Positions 1 to 8,133 of a DNA stretch of 34,624 bases are shown one piece after another. The translations under genes and the position numbers were made by a program. The DNA is taken from contig CAIWUU010000062.1 in NCBI GenBank assembly GCA_903915955.1, forward strand, positions 1-34,624, written 5' to 3'. How positions within the stretch are numbered: position 1 is the stretch's first letter; the number at the start of each line of letters is the position of its first letter. The stretch is from an uncultured Chlorobiaceae bacterium. GTDB taxonomy: Bacteria > Bacteroidota > Chlorobiia > Chlorobiales > Chlorobiaceae. A model generated the notes under the pieces. It made no database searches. It saw nothing but the letters and a program-made list of their open reading frames with translations, and was not told where the DNA came from.

Positions 1-52
1 CTGCCGCCCAGTAGGCGCTTGCGGTTGATTCGTCCCGAATGGTTTTTCCCAT
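1..52 (-). CDS. possible start of a further minus-strand gene (partial)
   Basis: An ATG at 52 opens a reading frame that runs leftward off the window (begins MGKTIRDESTASAYWAA). It lies 19 bases after the nagZ stop codon, so it could be the next gene of that transcript. Only 17 codons are visible and there is no clear Shine-Dalgarno sequence, so a chance frame cannot be excluded. No function can be given. Confidence 0.3.
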   Translation of the reverse strand, partial: MGKTIRDESTASAYWAA

Positions 53-71
53 GATGATAATGCTATGATGT

Positions 72-1796
72 TCAGCGGGAGTGCCCCTGCAGCGACACTG
101 GCAGAACTCCCCGTGGTTTCAGTGCTCCCCGCAACACCTCGACCGCCAACTCCTCACAATCTTCAGTGGGGGAGTAGGTGCAGAGGTAGCTGCTTATTTC
201 AGGAAAATAGTTGATGATATACGGAGTACCAAGCGACAGGAGTATCAGCGGGCTCTCTTTCGGTACAATCCCGACGAGAGAGTGAATGAACTGCTGCTGT
301 TGGGCGGAAAGTTTCAGGGCACCGGAGCTGCTCAGTGACTGGCTGTAGGAGGTGACGATCACCGCTTTTGCCGTTTTCGCCAGTTCGGTGGCATTCGCAT
401 AAGTAAGCGAATCGGTGCCGGGGTTGATTCTGATATGGTTGACCGTATAAAACTTGTCGAGCTGCCGGATATACTTCTTGCCGGTCTCATTGTTTATTCT
501 GTCCTGCACGATAATATTCACCATCCCCTCGGTTGGTTTGAGAGGCAGGAGGTGGTTGGTGTCGCTCACCAGCGTGATGGCGCGTGAAGCAACTCTTCTT
601 GCAAGATGCTGATGGGTGGGTGGGCTCACCTCTCTCTTGACCTGCTTCAGATTGGCCGGTTTCCGCTTCTCCATCTCCAGCCATGTTTTGGCCTGAAGGA
701 TTCTGCGCACGGAGTTGTCAATCTGCTCCATCGCAATCTCCCCCTTTTCAACCGACTTGACCACAGCGCTGTGGGTCAGCTCAGGATCGGGAGAGAAGAG
801 CAGCAGATCATTGCCCGCCTGCACCGCCTTGACCGAGATCTCGGCAACGTTCTGGCCGTTGTAGAGCGCCTTCATGTTGAGGGCATCGGTAATAATCAAC
901 CCCTGAAAACACAGCTCTTTGCGGAGCAGATCGGTCACAATGAGCTTGGAAAGGGAGGCTGGCTCCATGCTGCCGGTCAGTTTCGGAACGGCGAGGTGAC
1001 CCACCATGACGCTGATGACCCCCCGTTCAATGGCCGCCCTGAAGGGTTGCAGCTCATAGGCATCAAGCTGCTTTCGGTCCGCCTGAAGCACCGGCAGTAA
1101 AAAATGGCTGTCCACCGAAACATCACCATGGCCGGGGAAATGCTTCGCCGTTGCGATGATACCGTTCGACTGGAGCCCCTTGATGATGGCGTTCGACATG
1201 GCGATGGTCTGCGGCACGCTGTCGCCGAATGAGCGGGTGTTGATGATGGGGTTGAGCGGATTGATGTTCAAGTCAACCGTCGGGGCATAGTTTTGCTGCA
1301 TCCCGATCATGGTTGCCTCTTCGGCAATGGCCACCGCCATCTCTTCGGCAAGCTCCGGATCCTGCGTGGCCGCTACCGCCATATTCGGCGGAAACTCCGT
1401 TGCTCCGCTGAGGCGCATGGCCACCCCCCGCTCCATATCCGAGCTTATCAGCAGAGGATGGGGCGCAATCGACTGAAAATGGTTGATGTACGTAGCTGCG
1501 GTGAGCGCATCGCCCTTGAGCAGCATGATGCCTCCAACCTTGCCTTCATGCACCAGTCGGCTCAGGAGATGGTACTCCTTGTGCTGCTGGTGGATAGTGT
1601 GAGGCTCAATTTGTGCGATCAGCATCTGCCCCACCTTTTCCGGCAGGCTCATCCCCTGCAGTTGCTCTTCAATGCTCGAATCCTTGCGGCTGAAGATCTG
1701 CTGGGCACACCACCTCTCTGTGCCAGGCTTTGCATGAGCCAATACGGGCAGAGAGAGCAGGAGAATGAGCAGCAGTCGGGCTCTTCCCCGCATCAT
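72..1796 (-). CDS. nagZ: exported glycoside hydrolase family 3, beta-N-acetylhexosaminidase (NagZ-like)
   Basis: A GH3 enzyme of the NagZ group, which removes GlcNAc from muropeptides during peptidoglycan recycling. The 574-residue protein starts with a basic, Leu-rich signal peptide ending near LAHA (residue 22), so it should act outside the cytoplasm, unlike the short cytosolic NagZ of enterobacteria. The family motif KHFPGHGD is at about residues 218-225, followed by the DSH catalytic loop (229-231); the likely nucleophile is Asp304 in ITDALNM. The extra ~200 C-terminal residues form the second GH3-type domain. The start codon ATGATG overlaps the stop of a 52-codon gcvPB relic (ATGA overlap), so translation is probably coupled to it. 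The ancestral neighbour was intact gcvPB, now 3 kb away. A broader beta-glucosidase-like activity remains possible. Confidence 0.9.
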   Translation of the reverse strand: MMRGRARLLLILLLSLPVLAHAKPGTERWCAQQIFSRKDSSIEEQLQGMSLPEKVGQMLIAQIEPHTIHQQHKEYHLLSRLVHEGKVGGIMLLKGDALTAATYINHFQSIAPHPLLISSDMERGVAMRLSGATEFPPNMAVAATQDPELAEEMAVAIAEEATMIGMQQNYAPTVDLNINPLNPIINTRSFGDSVPQTIAMSNAIIKGLQSNGIIATAKHFPGHGDVSVDSHFLLPVLQADRKQLDAYELQPFRAAIERGVISVMVGHLAVPKLTGSMEPASLSKLIVTDLLRKELCFQGLIITDALNMKALYNGQNVAEISVKAVQAGNDLLLFSPDPELTHSAVVKSVEKGEIAMEQIDNSVRRILQAKTWLEMEKRKPANLKQVKREVSPPTHQHLARRVASRAITLVSDTNHLLPLKPTEGMVNIIVQDRINNETGKKYIRQLDKFYTVNHIRINPGTDSLTYANATELAKTAKAVIVTSYSQSLSSSGALKLSAQQQQFIHSLVGIVPKESPLILLSLGTPYIINYFPEISSYLCTYSPTEDCEELAVEVLRGALKPRGVLPVSLQGHSR

Positions 1797-2117
1797 GAAC
1801 AGCAGATGTTGAGCTGCCTTGAGGCAGGAGCCTTGCGCAGAGACGTTGCGGGAAGGATGCTCTCAAGAGGGAGTTCCGGGGTATCGTTTCCGGGGAGGCA
1901 GTATCTCTTGCCACCCTCGCGCGAACGATCAAAAATATGTTTTTCTCTCATGACCTTTGGTGCGAATCTCTTTACATTATTGCTTACAAACTCTTTAAAT
2001 CACTCTTTTCTTGACAGGAACTTTACAGATGTTTCAATAATCCCGTTATTGATCTCTCTTTATATCTCAGTGAAGTATAGAAAGTCAAGATAAAGAAAGT
2101 ATAATATTCTGAAAGGC
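1716..2117. repeat. left copy of duplicated nagZ/gcvPB boundary block
   Basis: Bases 1716-1825 align without net gaps to 4880-4989 (nagZ 5' end plus gcvPB 3' end, roughly 75% identical by eye). Bases 1827-2117 align to 6281-6570 (gcvPB 5' end plus its upstream region). The two parts are contiguous here but 1.3 kb apart in the right copy, because the body of gcvPB is deleted at about 1826. 1952-2117 is non-coding and includes a conserved plus-strand TTGACA (2011-2016). Confidence 0.9.
1793..1951 (-). pseudogene. in-frame internally deleted relic of gcvPB
   Basis: This 52-codon frame joins the first ~42 residues of a second GcvPB copy (starting [15 protein letters not shown], compare [15 protein letters not shown] at 6405) directly to the last ten residues of GcvPB ([10 protein letters not shown]), then stops. 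About 1.29 kb of the middle is missing, and the deletion kept the reading frame. Roughly 31 of the first 42 residues match the intact gene, with several unlikely changes (Leu to His, Leu to Arg), as expected for relaxed selection. It has no PLP site and cannot be a decarboxylase subunit. Its stop overlaps the nagZ start by four bases, the same junction that gcvPB and the nagZ relic show at 4957-4960. It may survive only as a translated leader for nagZ. Confidence 0.85.
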
Positions 2118-2324
2118 TGCATAAAGGAAGAAATCCAAAAAGCTGAGGTTGATGCGTGGGGTGGGAAAATCGGAGCAGGTGAGTACCCTCGCGGATGGCG
2201 AAGCCCCCTGCGATGTCTGCGTGTGCATAAAATCGCTCGAACAGCAGCCCGTCGGCAGGTACCCCGACCTCAACGACCACCCTTTGATGCTGTAAGAACA
2301 ACGTAACGTGATGGAGAACAACCA
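2118..2324. other. unassigned GC-richer segment between the repeat block and the DUF262 gene
   Basis: This stretch has no counterpart in the right copy of the duplication. Its middle (about 2150-2290) is clearly richer in G+C than the AT-rich DNA on both sides. A 47-codon plus-strand frame (2152-2295) and a longer minus-strand frame both cross it; neither has a good ribosome binding site and neither product is recognised. It is probably a fragment of an older gene left by rearrangement, but its origin is not visible. Confidence 0.4.
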
Positions 2325-3447
2325 ATGATCGCCAATAATACTGTTTTGGTCAACATGGATATTGCCCCTCTGGATGGGGTTGATGTCAGCAATGAAGAGG
2401 TAGTCATTACCACGCCGTTTGATACCAGCAAAATTCGGGTAGAAACCAAAAATACCCAAATGGATTCCTTGATAAAACGCATCAAGAATAAAGAGATTGA
2501 TCTTGCCCCAGGATTTCAGCGCCGTGCCGGAATATGGAGTGATAAAGCCCAGAGTCTGCTTATTGAGTCGATGTTGATAAAAATCCCTTTACCGGCATTC
2601 TATATGGATGCAACTGATGATGGGTGCTGGTTGATTGTTGATGGATTGCAGCGCTTGACAACTATCCGCAGATTTGTGATTTCTGAAGAGTTGGCGTTAT
2701 GCGGGTTGGAATTTTTAACGGATTATGAAGGGAAAAAGTTTAGCGAATTACCTCGTAGTTTTCAGCGTCGTATTGAATGAGACCGATATTGTTGTGTATC
2801 AGATTCAGCCAGGCACGCCCGATGATGTGAAATTTGATATTTTCAGGCGAATTAATACGGGTGGCGAACCATTGAGCGCCCAGGAGATTCGCCATGCCCT
2901 GAATCAGGGAGATGTTACTCAATGGTTGGAAAGATTGGCAAATTCTGATGCATTTAAGGATGCTACGGAGAGGGGCGTTTCTCCTAAGCGAATGGATGAT
3001 CGAGAATGTGTTTTGCGTTTTTTAGCGTTTAGTCTCTCTCCTCCAACGAGCTACAAGGAAAATAATTTTGACCTGTTTCTTAATAGTGCGATGCAGAGAG
3101 CGAACAAGCTTGATTCAAAAGTGTTGCAGGAGTATGAGAATCTTTTTTATAAAGCAATGAACACTGCTCAACAGATATTTTGTGGCGATGCCTTTCGTAA
3201 GCGATATAATGAAATGGACTCACGTTATCCAATCAACAAGGCGCTTTTTGAAGCATGGTCGGTAGCTCTTGGTAAACTTGATGCCAATGAATACTCCTCG
3301 CTTATAAGGGATAGGGCGGTTGTCAAAACAAAATTTTTATCGCTTATGAATGATGACAAAGAGTTTGAAGCGGCAATTTCTCAAGGGACTGGTTCGGTCA
3401 AACGGGTTCGTTACCGTTTTGCTCAAATTGAGAACATTATAAAATGA
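2325..3447 (+). pseudogene. DUF262 (GmrS/ParB-nuclease-like) protein, frameshifted
   Basis: The two frames 2325-2780 and the continuation to 3447 encode one DUF262 protein of about 373 residues if one base is dropped near 2777 (the A/T/G around the TGA after RRIE); the product then reads through RRIEETDIVVYQIQPG. The N-terminal half has the family core PGFQRRAGIW and a DGLQRLTTI variant of the DGQQRL motif; the second half has FRRINTGGEPLSAQEIRHA. DUF262 proteins have a ParB/Srx-like nucleotidase/nuclease fold and occur in GmrSD-type anti-phage enzymes, but no GmrD (HNH DUF1524) domain follows here. The 167 bp to the next gene hold only a 35-codon frame of no recognised kind. The shift could be real decay, a phase-variable site (no long homopolymer is present, so unlikely) or a sequencing error. 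Confidence 0.8.
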
Positions 3448-3614
3448 GATTGGTGCCCCTGCACTATCTTGAAGTCAAGATTGCGTCCGTACCCTGGTTT
3501 CCTGTCATTAATGGTGGGCGCATTAATGACTATCATTTGAGGTTGGGATAAAAAAACAGGCACGGAAGAACAGATGCGACCGATAGAATATAATGCGTAT
3601 ATCTGAAGTAACCT

Positions 3615-4856
3615 ATGCTGAAAGCTGAATTATTTGAAGTTGTCGCCAATGGTGAGAACTCCGGTGTGGAATTTAAACGGGATGATATCCGGCCTGAGCA
3701 ACTGGCAAAAGAGATTGTTGCTTTTGCGAATCTTCAGGGTGGCAGGATTTTCCTTGGCGTTGAGGATAATGGAGAGTTTACCGGGCTTCAGCGTGCCAAT
3801 GCGCAGGAGTGGGTGCTTAATGCGTTCAGGGACAAGGTTCACCCTCAAATCATTCCATACTATGAAGAGATAAAGCTTGAAAAGGGGTTCCGAATCGGGG
3901 TGATAACAATTGTTGCCGGAATATCAAAACCCTATGTGATGCGCCACAATAACCGCGAAGAGGTCTATATCCGAATGGGCGACCGCTCTGAACTTGCGTC
4001 ACGGGAACAGCAACTGCGCCTGTTTGAAAGCGGCGGGCTGCTTCATGTTGAGGTGCTGCCGGTTGCGGGAACCTCATTATCCACGCTTGACAAAAGCAGG
4101 CTCTCTTATTATCTGCAAGATATTATCAAGGATCCTGAGATACCACAAACCGATGACGAATGGATAGAACGCCTGCTTGGTCTTGGGTTGATGGCTGATG
4201 ATGGTATGGGAAACAGGGTCTGCTCAATAGCAGGATTACTCTGCTTTGGCATAAAGCCCCGCCGTTTTCTCCCTCAGGCAGGATTGCGGGTTATGGCTTT
4301 TCAGGGGAGTGATAAAGAGTATCAGGCGCTGCTTGATGTGGCGCTTGATGCCCCGTTGGTCGGCCGATGGCAACGCTCTCCATCAGGGCACAAGGAGTTG
4401 ATTGATGAGGGTTTGATTGAAAAGTTTTCTTCTCAGATAGAGCCTTTTATCACTCAGGAGGCAGCCGTGATTGATAAAAATATGCGGCGGGAAAAAAGCT
4501 GGTATTATCCATGGGAAGCCATCCGCGAAACCGTCATCAATGCTCTGGCTCACCGAGACTGGACAAGGTCGGTCGATATTGAGGTGACAAATTACTCTGA
4601 TCGGCTTGAAGTTATCAGCCCGGGGAAACTTCAGAATTCGATGACAGTCAGCAAAATGGTTGCCGGACAACGTTCACCCCGAAATACCCTGATCATGGAA
4701 ATTCTGCGTGACTATGGGTATGTCGATGCGAGAGGTATGGGAGTGCGAACCAAGGTTATTCCTCTCATGCGGAACATCAATCAGGCAGAACCGGTATTTG
4801 AGGCAACTGAGGATTATCTGAAAACGATATTGTACCGGAAGAGAGCAGGCAGGTAG
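3615..4856 (+). CDS. AlbA_2 (Schlafen-like) domain / GHKL ATPase-fold protein
   Basis: A 413-residue protein of the family often annotated as RecG-like or putative transcriptional regulator. Residues ~8-125 are the AlbA_2/Schlafen-type nucleic-acid domain, seen in GVEFKRDD and in IVAFANLQGGRIFLGVEDN. The C-terminal third has the HATPase_c_4 pattern: ETVINALAHRDW, then DRLEVISPGKL, then DYGYVDARGMGVR. The family is frequent in defence islands and next to restriction systems, yet its biochemical role is generally unproven. It lies 167 bp after the DUF262 gene on the same strand and could form a unit with it. The first 72 bases are repeated at 6699-6770, so this gene was part of the local duplication. 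There is no convincing Shine-Dalgarno sequence; the start was chosen from the AlbA_2 N-terminus. Confidence 0.85.
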   Translation: MLKAELFEVVANGENSGVEFKRDDIRPEQLAKEIVAFANLQGGRIFLGVEDNGEFTGLQRANAQEWVLNAFRDKVHPQIIPYYEEIKLEKGFRIGVITIVAGISKPYVMRHNNREEVYIRMGDRSELASREQQLRLFESGGLLHVEVLPVAGTSLSTLDKSRLSYYLQDIIKDPEIPQTDDEWIERLLGLGLMADDGMGNRVCSIAGLLCFGIKPRRFLPQAGLRVMAFQGSDKEYQALLDVALDAPLVGRWQRSPSGHKELIDEGLIEKFSSQIEPFITQEAAVIDKNMRREKSWYYPWEAIRETVINALAHRDWTRSVDIEVTNYSDRLEVISPGKLQNSMTVSKMVAGQRSPRNTLIMEILRDYGYVDARGMGVRTKVIPLMRNINQAEPVFEATEDYLKTILYRKRAGR

Positions 4857-4879
4857 TTGCTATAGAGTGAATAAGTCTG

Positions 4880-4960
4880 CTCTGTGCCCGGCTTTGCATG
4901 CGCCAAACCGGGCAGAGAGATCAGGAGGAAAAAGAGTCAGAGGAACCACTGCCCCATCAT
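4880..4960 (-). pseudogene. nagZ 5' relic (signal-peptide region only)
   Basis: Starting at an ATGATG that overlaps the gcvPB stop, the frame breaks at a TGA after seven codons. Beyond it the same frame reads [19 protein letters not shown], which matches the nagZ signal peptide and first mature residues ([17 protein letters not shown]). Similarity ends near 4880. This is the abandoned first 27 or so codons of a second nagZ copy, and shows that gcvPB was once directly followed by nagZ. Confidence 0.85.
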
Positions 4961-4989
4961 GAGCAGCAGATGTTGAGCTGCCTTGAGGC
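4880..4989. repeat. right copy, nagZ-start/gcvPB-end part of duplicated block
   Basis: 110 bp aligning base for base to 1716-1825. Identity is nearly complete over the last 25 bases and over the signal-peptide cleavage region, and poor in a ~25 bp middle stretch. Confidence 0.85.
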
Positions 4990-6405
4990 CATAGCTTCAT
5001 CGAGTCGTTTGACCGGCGTTGTTACCGGAGCCGCCAGCACAACCTCCGGCGTTGTTTCAGCCTCTCGGGCAATGCTGAGCAGCGCTTCGGCGAACAGATC
5101 AAGCGTCTCCTTTGACTCGGTCTCGGTCGGCTCAATCATCAGCGCCTCACTGACAATAAGCGGGAAGTAGATGGTCGGGGCATGAAAGCCGTAGTCGAGC
5201 AGCCGTTTTGCAATATCAAGCGTTCTGACACCATAAGCTTTTTTCTGCCGGTCTCCCGAAAGGCAGAACTCGTGCATCACCGGCTTCGGATAGGGGAGGT
5301 CGTAGCTTTCGAGCAGCAGGCTGAGCAGGTAGTTGGCGTTGATGATGGCGTTTTCCGAGACCCGGCGCAGGCCGTCGGGGCCGAGCATCCGGATGTAGGT
5401 GTAGGCCCTCACCAGCACGGCAAAGTTGCCATAGAAGTTCATCATCCGGCCGATGCTCTCCGGGCGATCGTAGGAGAGTTTGTAGGTTGTTCCCTCTTTC
5501 ACAATAATCGGAACCGGCAGATAGGGCACCAGCTTTTCGCTGATGCCGACCGGGCCGCTCCCTGGGCCGCCGCCGCCGTGAGGCGCTGAAAAAGTTTTGT
5601 GGAGGTTGTAGTGCATTACATCAAAGCCCATGTCGCCGGGGCGGGTGATGCCGAGGAGGGCGTTCATGTTGGCCCCGTCCATGTAGAGCAGGCTGCCGTT
5701 GTCGTGCACCATTTTGGCCATCTGCTGAATATCCTTTTCAAAGAGGCCGATGGTATTGGGGTTGGTCAGCATCAGCGCGGCCACATCGCTATCGAGTTTT
5801 TGGCGAAGATCCTCCAGATCGGTGCGTCCGTCGGCATTGCCCTTGACGGAGATAATCTCATAGCCCGCCAGTGCGGCGGAGGCGGGGTTGGTGCCGTGCG
5901 CCGAGTCAACCACAAGCAGCTTGTGCCGTTTTGCTCCTCCCTGTGCCTCGTGATATTTCTTGATCAGCAGAATGCCGGTCAGCTCTCCATGGGCGCCTGC
6001 TGCCGGTTGCAGCGTGACGGCAGCCATGCCAGCAATTTCGCGAAGCATCTCCGCCAGTTCATACATGAGCTGCAACGCTCCCTGTGTGGTTTCCGCAGGC
6101 TGTAGCGGGTGAAGGGCACTGAATCCCGGCAGATCGCTGGTGTAGTCGTTGATTTTGGGATTGTACTTCATGGTACAGCTTCCCAACGGATACATATTCT
6201 TGTCAACGTGGTGGTTCAGGTTCGAGAGCCGTACAAAGTGGCGCACCACCTCGCTCTCCGGCACCTCCGGCAGATCGGCTGGAGCCTTGCGCAGAAACGT
6301 TGAGGGGATGATACTCTCAAGAGGCAGTTCAGGACAATCGTTTTTAGAGAGGCTGTATCCCTTGCGTCCCTCGCGGGAAAGATCAAAAATAAGTTTTTCT
6401 CTCAT
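4957..6405 (-). CDS. gcvPB: glycine dehydrogenase (decarboxylating) subunit 2, P-protein beta half
   Basis: The PLP-bearing half of the two-subunit P-protein of the glycine cleavage system, which decarboxylates glycine and passes the aminomethyl group to lipoylated H-protein. The 482-residue protein has the family signatures [15 protein letters not shown] (about 70-84), [19 protein letters not shown] and the PLP lysine Lys270 in [17 protein letters not shown] chose ATG 6405 because family members begin MREKLIF; an in-frame TTG at 6444 would add 13 residues and is not conserved in the duplicated copy. The partner gcvPA and the H- and T-protein genes are not in this window. Its 3' end overlaps a dead nagZ start, and its 5' half is duplicated at 1827-1951. 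Confidence 0.95.
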   Translation of the reverse strand: MREKLIFDLSREGRKGYSLSKNDCPELPLESIIPSTFLRKAPADLPEVPESEVVRHFVRLSNLNHHVDKNMYPLGSCTMKYNPKINDYTSDLPGFSALHPLQPAETTQGALQLMYELAEMLREIAGMAAVTLQPAAGAHGELTGILLIKKYHEAQGGAKRHKLLVVDSAHGTNPASAALAGYEIISVKGNADGRTDLEDLRQKLDSDVAALMLTNPNTIGLFEKDIQQMAKMVHDNGSLLYMDGANMNALLGITRPGDMGFDVMHYNLHKTFSAPHGGGGPGSGPVGISEKLVPYLPVPIIVKEGTTYKLSYDRPESIGRMMNFYGNFAVLVRAYTYIRMLGPDGLRRVSENAIINANYLLSLLLESYDLPYPKPVMHEFCLSGDRQKKAYGVRTLDIAKRLLDYGFHAPTIYFPLIVSEALMIEPTETESKETLDLFAEALLSIAREAETTPEVVLAAPVTTPVKRLDEAMASRQLNICCS

Positions 6406-6570
6406 GACCTTTGGTGGAAATCTCGTTATATTGTTATTTATCAACTCTTTAATTCAGTCTTTTCTTGACAGGAACGTTATGGATGTTTCAATAATCCCGT
6501 TTTTGATCTCTCTTTAAATCTCAGGTAAACATAGAAAGTTAAGATAAGAAAGTATAATATTCTGAAGGTT
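6281..6570. repeat. right copy, gcvPB-start and upstream part of duplicated block
   Basis: About 290 bp aligning to 1827-2117: the first ~42 codons of gcvPB and ~165 bp upstream. The non-coding part is as well conserved as the coding part, so it may hold shared control sites. From 6571 to 6698 the sequence is AT-rich non-coding DNA with no recognisable gene; only the last ~25 bases faintly resemble the DNA before the AlbA_2 gene at 3590-3614. Confidence 0.85.
6465..6494 (+). promoter_or_regulatory. possible plus-strand promoter, conserved in both repeat copies
   Basis: TTGACA at 6465-6470 and CAATAA at 6489-6494, spacing 18. The left copy has the same pair at 2011-2016 and 2035-2040 with the same spacing. 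It points toward the accessory genes on the plus strand (ATPase/HNH here, DUF262/AlbA_2 at the left copy). The -10 box is a weak match, so this is tentative. Confidence 0.35.
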
Positions 6571-6698
6571 GAATATTTTTCTTTCTAAAAGGGTACATAC
6601 CTGGGGGACAACATTACTTATTGATTGATTTCTCTCCTGAAGATGGGGTACAGCACACAATCAACAATGGAAAACAACGTATCGATTTTAGGTGACTT

Positions 6699-6860
6699 AT
6701 GCTGAAAGCTGAATTATTCGAAATTGTCGCGAATGGTGAGAATTCCGGGGTGGAATTTAAACGGGATGATCTTATACCGGAAGAGGAAAAATGGGTGATT
6801 GAACTCTTCTTGAGAAAGCATAAAGCGCCAAAGATAACGATGGAGAAAACCCATGCTTAA
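6699..6860 (+). pseudogene. chimeric 53-codon frame: AlbA_2 gene 5' fragment fused to unknown tail
   Basis: The first 24 codons (MLKAELFEIVANGENSG then VEFKRDD) match the start of the AlbA_2 gene at 3615 almost residue for residue (one difference). From codon 25 the match ends and an unrelated tail follows (LIPEEEKWVIELFLRKHK and on to a TAA at 6858). The tail is not recognised. The stop overlaps the start of the ATPase gene at 6853, so the chimera could act as a translated leader for it. It is either a leftover of a truncated second AlbA_2 copy or a small retained protein. Confidence 0.7.
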
Positions 6861-8133
6861 GCATCTGAAATTTCATAACGTCGGGCCATCTCCAGCCATG
6901 GAGCTGGAATTCGGTAAACGGCTGAACCTGCTCACCGGTGATAATGGCTTGGGCAAGAGTTTTTTGCTTGATATTGCCTGGTGGTCGCTCACTCGTAAAT
7001 GGCCTGCAGAGATAAATCCAAAGCTGACTGCCGGAAAAAAAGCGTTGCCTGCAACTGACGGTGATGCGAAGATTAGTTTCTCTTTTTCCAGTAAGAGTAA
7101 GGAAGAGAGCTACGACAGTACTTATCTGCGCAAGGAGCAGGCCTGGACTGGACTGGCTGGGCGTCCGGCCAATCCGGGCCTGGTTCTCTATGCCATGTCG
7201 GACGGCAGCTTTGCGTTGTGGGATCCGCACCGCAATTATTGGCGTACTCAGGATGGGCTTGATGTTCAGGATCGAACGCCAGCTTATGTGTTCAGTCCGG
7301 CAGAGGTTTGGGACGGCCTGCCCGGCAAGGATAATACCTGGCTGTGTAATGGGTTGGTTCGCGACTGGGCGGGCTGGCAGAAAGAAAAAGGAGCGTCGTT
7401 AAAACATCTGAAAGAGGTACTGAAAGTGCTGTCGCCTTCAAGCAAGGAGAGTCTTGAACCTGGTGATTTAACAAGAATCAGCCTTGATGACGTGCGTGAC
7501 ATGCCCACCATCCGGATGCCGTACCAGCAGGATGTTGCTGTTGTGCATGCATCTTCCGGTATGCGTCGTATTATGGCGCTGGCCTATTTTCTGGTGTGGA
7601 CGTGGGAAGAGCACAAACAGGCGGCAAAACAACTTGGTGAACCCGCTACTACACAGATTACGTTTCTCATTGATGAAATTGAATCCCATCTGCATCCCGG
7701 CTGGCAACGCAGCATTGTGCCTGCATTGCTTTCTGTCATGGAAAAACTGACCAAAAATGCGGAGGTGCAGTTGATTACGGCAACTCACTCACCCCTGATT
7801 ATGGCTTCAGTTGAACCGCTTTTCGATTCTGAGCAGGATGCCTGGTTCGATCTTGATTTTGAACGAAAAAAAGTGGTGCTGCGCCGTCGTGGCTTTGAAA
7901 AACATGGAGATGCTGCGTCGTGGCTTGTCAGCGAGGCGTTCGATTTAAAAAGCAGTCGATCATTGGAGTACGAACGGTTGATTGAGGATGCTGCAGAGCT
8001 TTTGGAGAGACCTCAGACAAGCCGTGCGCAGATCGAAAAAATGCATAAGAAACTCATTGATGCTTTGGGGCCAAAAGACGAATTTTTATTTCGCTGGCGC
8101 TCTATCTGTGATAAGAAGAGGAGAGCTGAATGA
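6853..8133 (+). CDS. AAA/SMC-type ATPase, PtuA-like defence component
   Basis: A 426-residue ABC/SMC-related ATPase of the AAA_21 (OLD/PtuA-like) group. It starts LKFHNVGP...LNLLTGDNGLGKS, with Walker A at residues 29-36; an ABC-signature-like SSGMRRIMALA near 235; Walker B ITFLIDEIESHLHPGWQ with Asp274-Glu275; and an H-loop ATHSPL near 309. No TOPRIM domain is apparent, which argues against an OLD nuclease. The gene overlaps the following HNH gene by four bases (ATGA), the arrangement seen in Septu and in Septu-like retron effector pairs, where the ATPase senses or controls and the HNH protein cuts nucleic acid. No reverse transcriptase is present. Codon and base use is more AT-rich than in the adjoining fab operon, in line with transfer. 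Confidence 0.85.
   Translation: MLKHLKFHNVGPSPAMELEFGKRLNLLTGDNGLGKSFLLDIAWWSLTRKWPAEINPKLTAGKKALPATDGDAKISFSFSSKSKEESYDSTYLRKEQAWTGLAGRPANPGLVLYAMSDGSFALWDPHRNYWRTQDGLDVQDRTPAYVFSPAEVWDGLPGKDNTWLCNGLVRDWAGWQKEKGASLKHLKEVLKVLSPSSKESLEPGDLTRISLDDVRDMPTIRMPYQQDVAVVHASSGMRRIMALAYFLVWTWEEHKQAAKQLGEPATTQITFLIDEIESHLHPGWQRSIVPALLSVMEKLTKNAEVQLITATHSPLIMASVEPLFDSEQDAWFDLDFERKKVVLRRRGFEKHGDAASWLVSEAFDLKSSRSLEYERLIEDAAELLERPQTSRAQIEKMHKKLIDALGPKDEFLFRWRSICDKKRRAE

Noticed and set aside
1293-2093. Long plus-strand open frame opposite nagZ and the gcvPB relic
   Set aside because: It is the antisense of recognised coding DNA, and its product is rich in His/Leu/Arg without any domain.
2152-2295. 47-codon plus-strand frame before the DUF262 gene
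   Set aside because: No ribosome binding site, no recognisable product, and a competing open frame on the other strand.
1-6860. Insertion sequence or transposon as the cause of the rearrangement
   Set aside because: No transposase or integrase, no terminal inverted repeats and no target-site duplication was found at the visible breakpoints (near 1826, 2118, 4880 and 6771).
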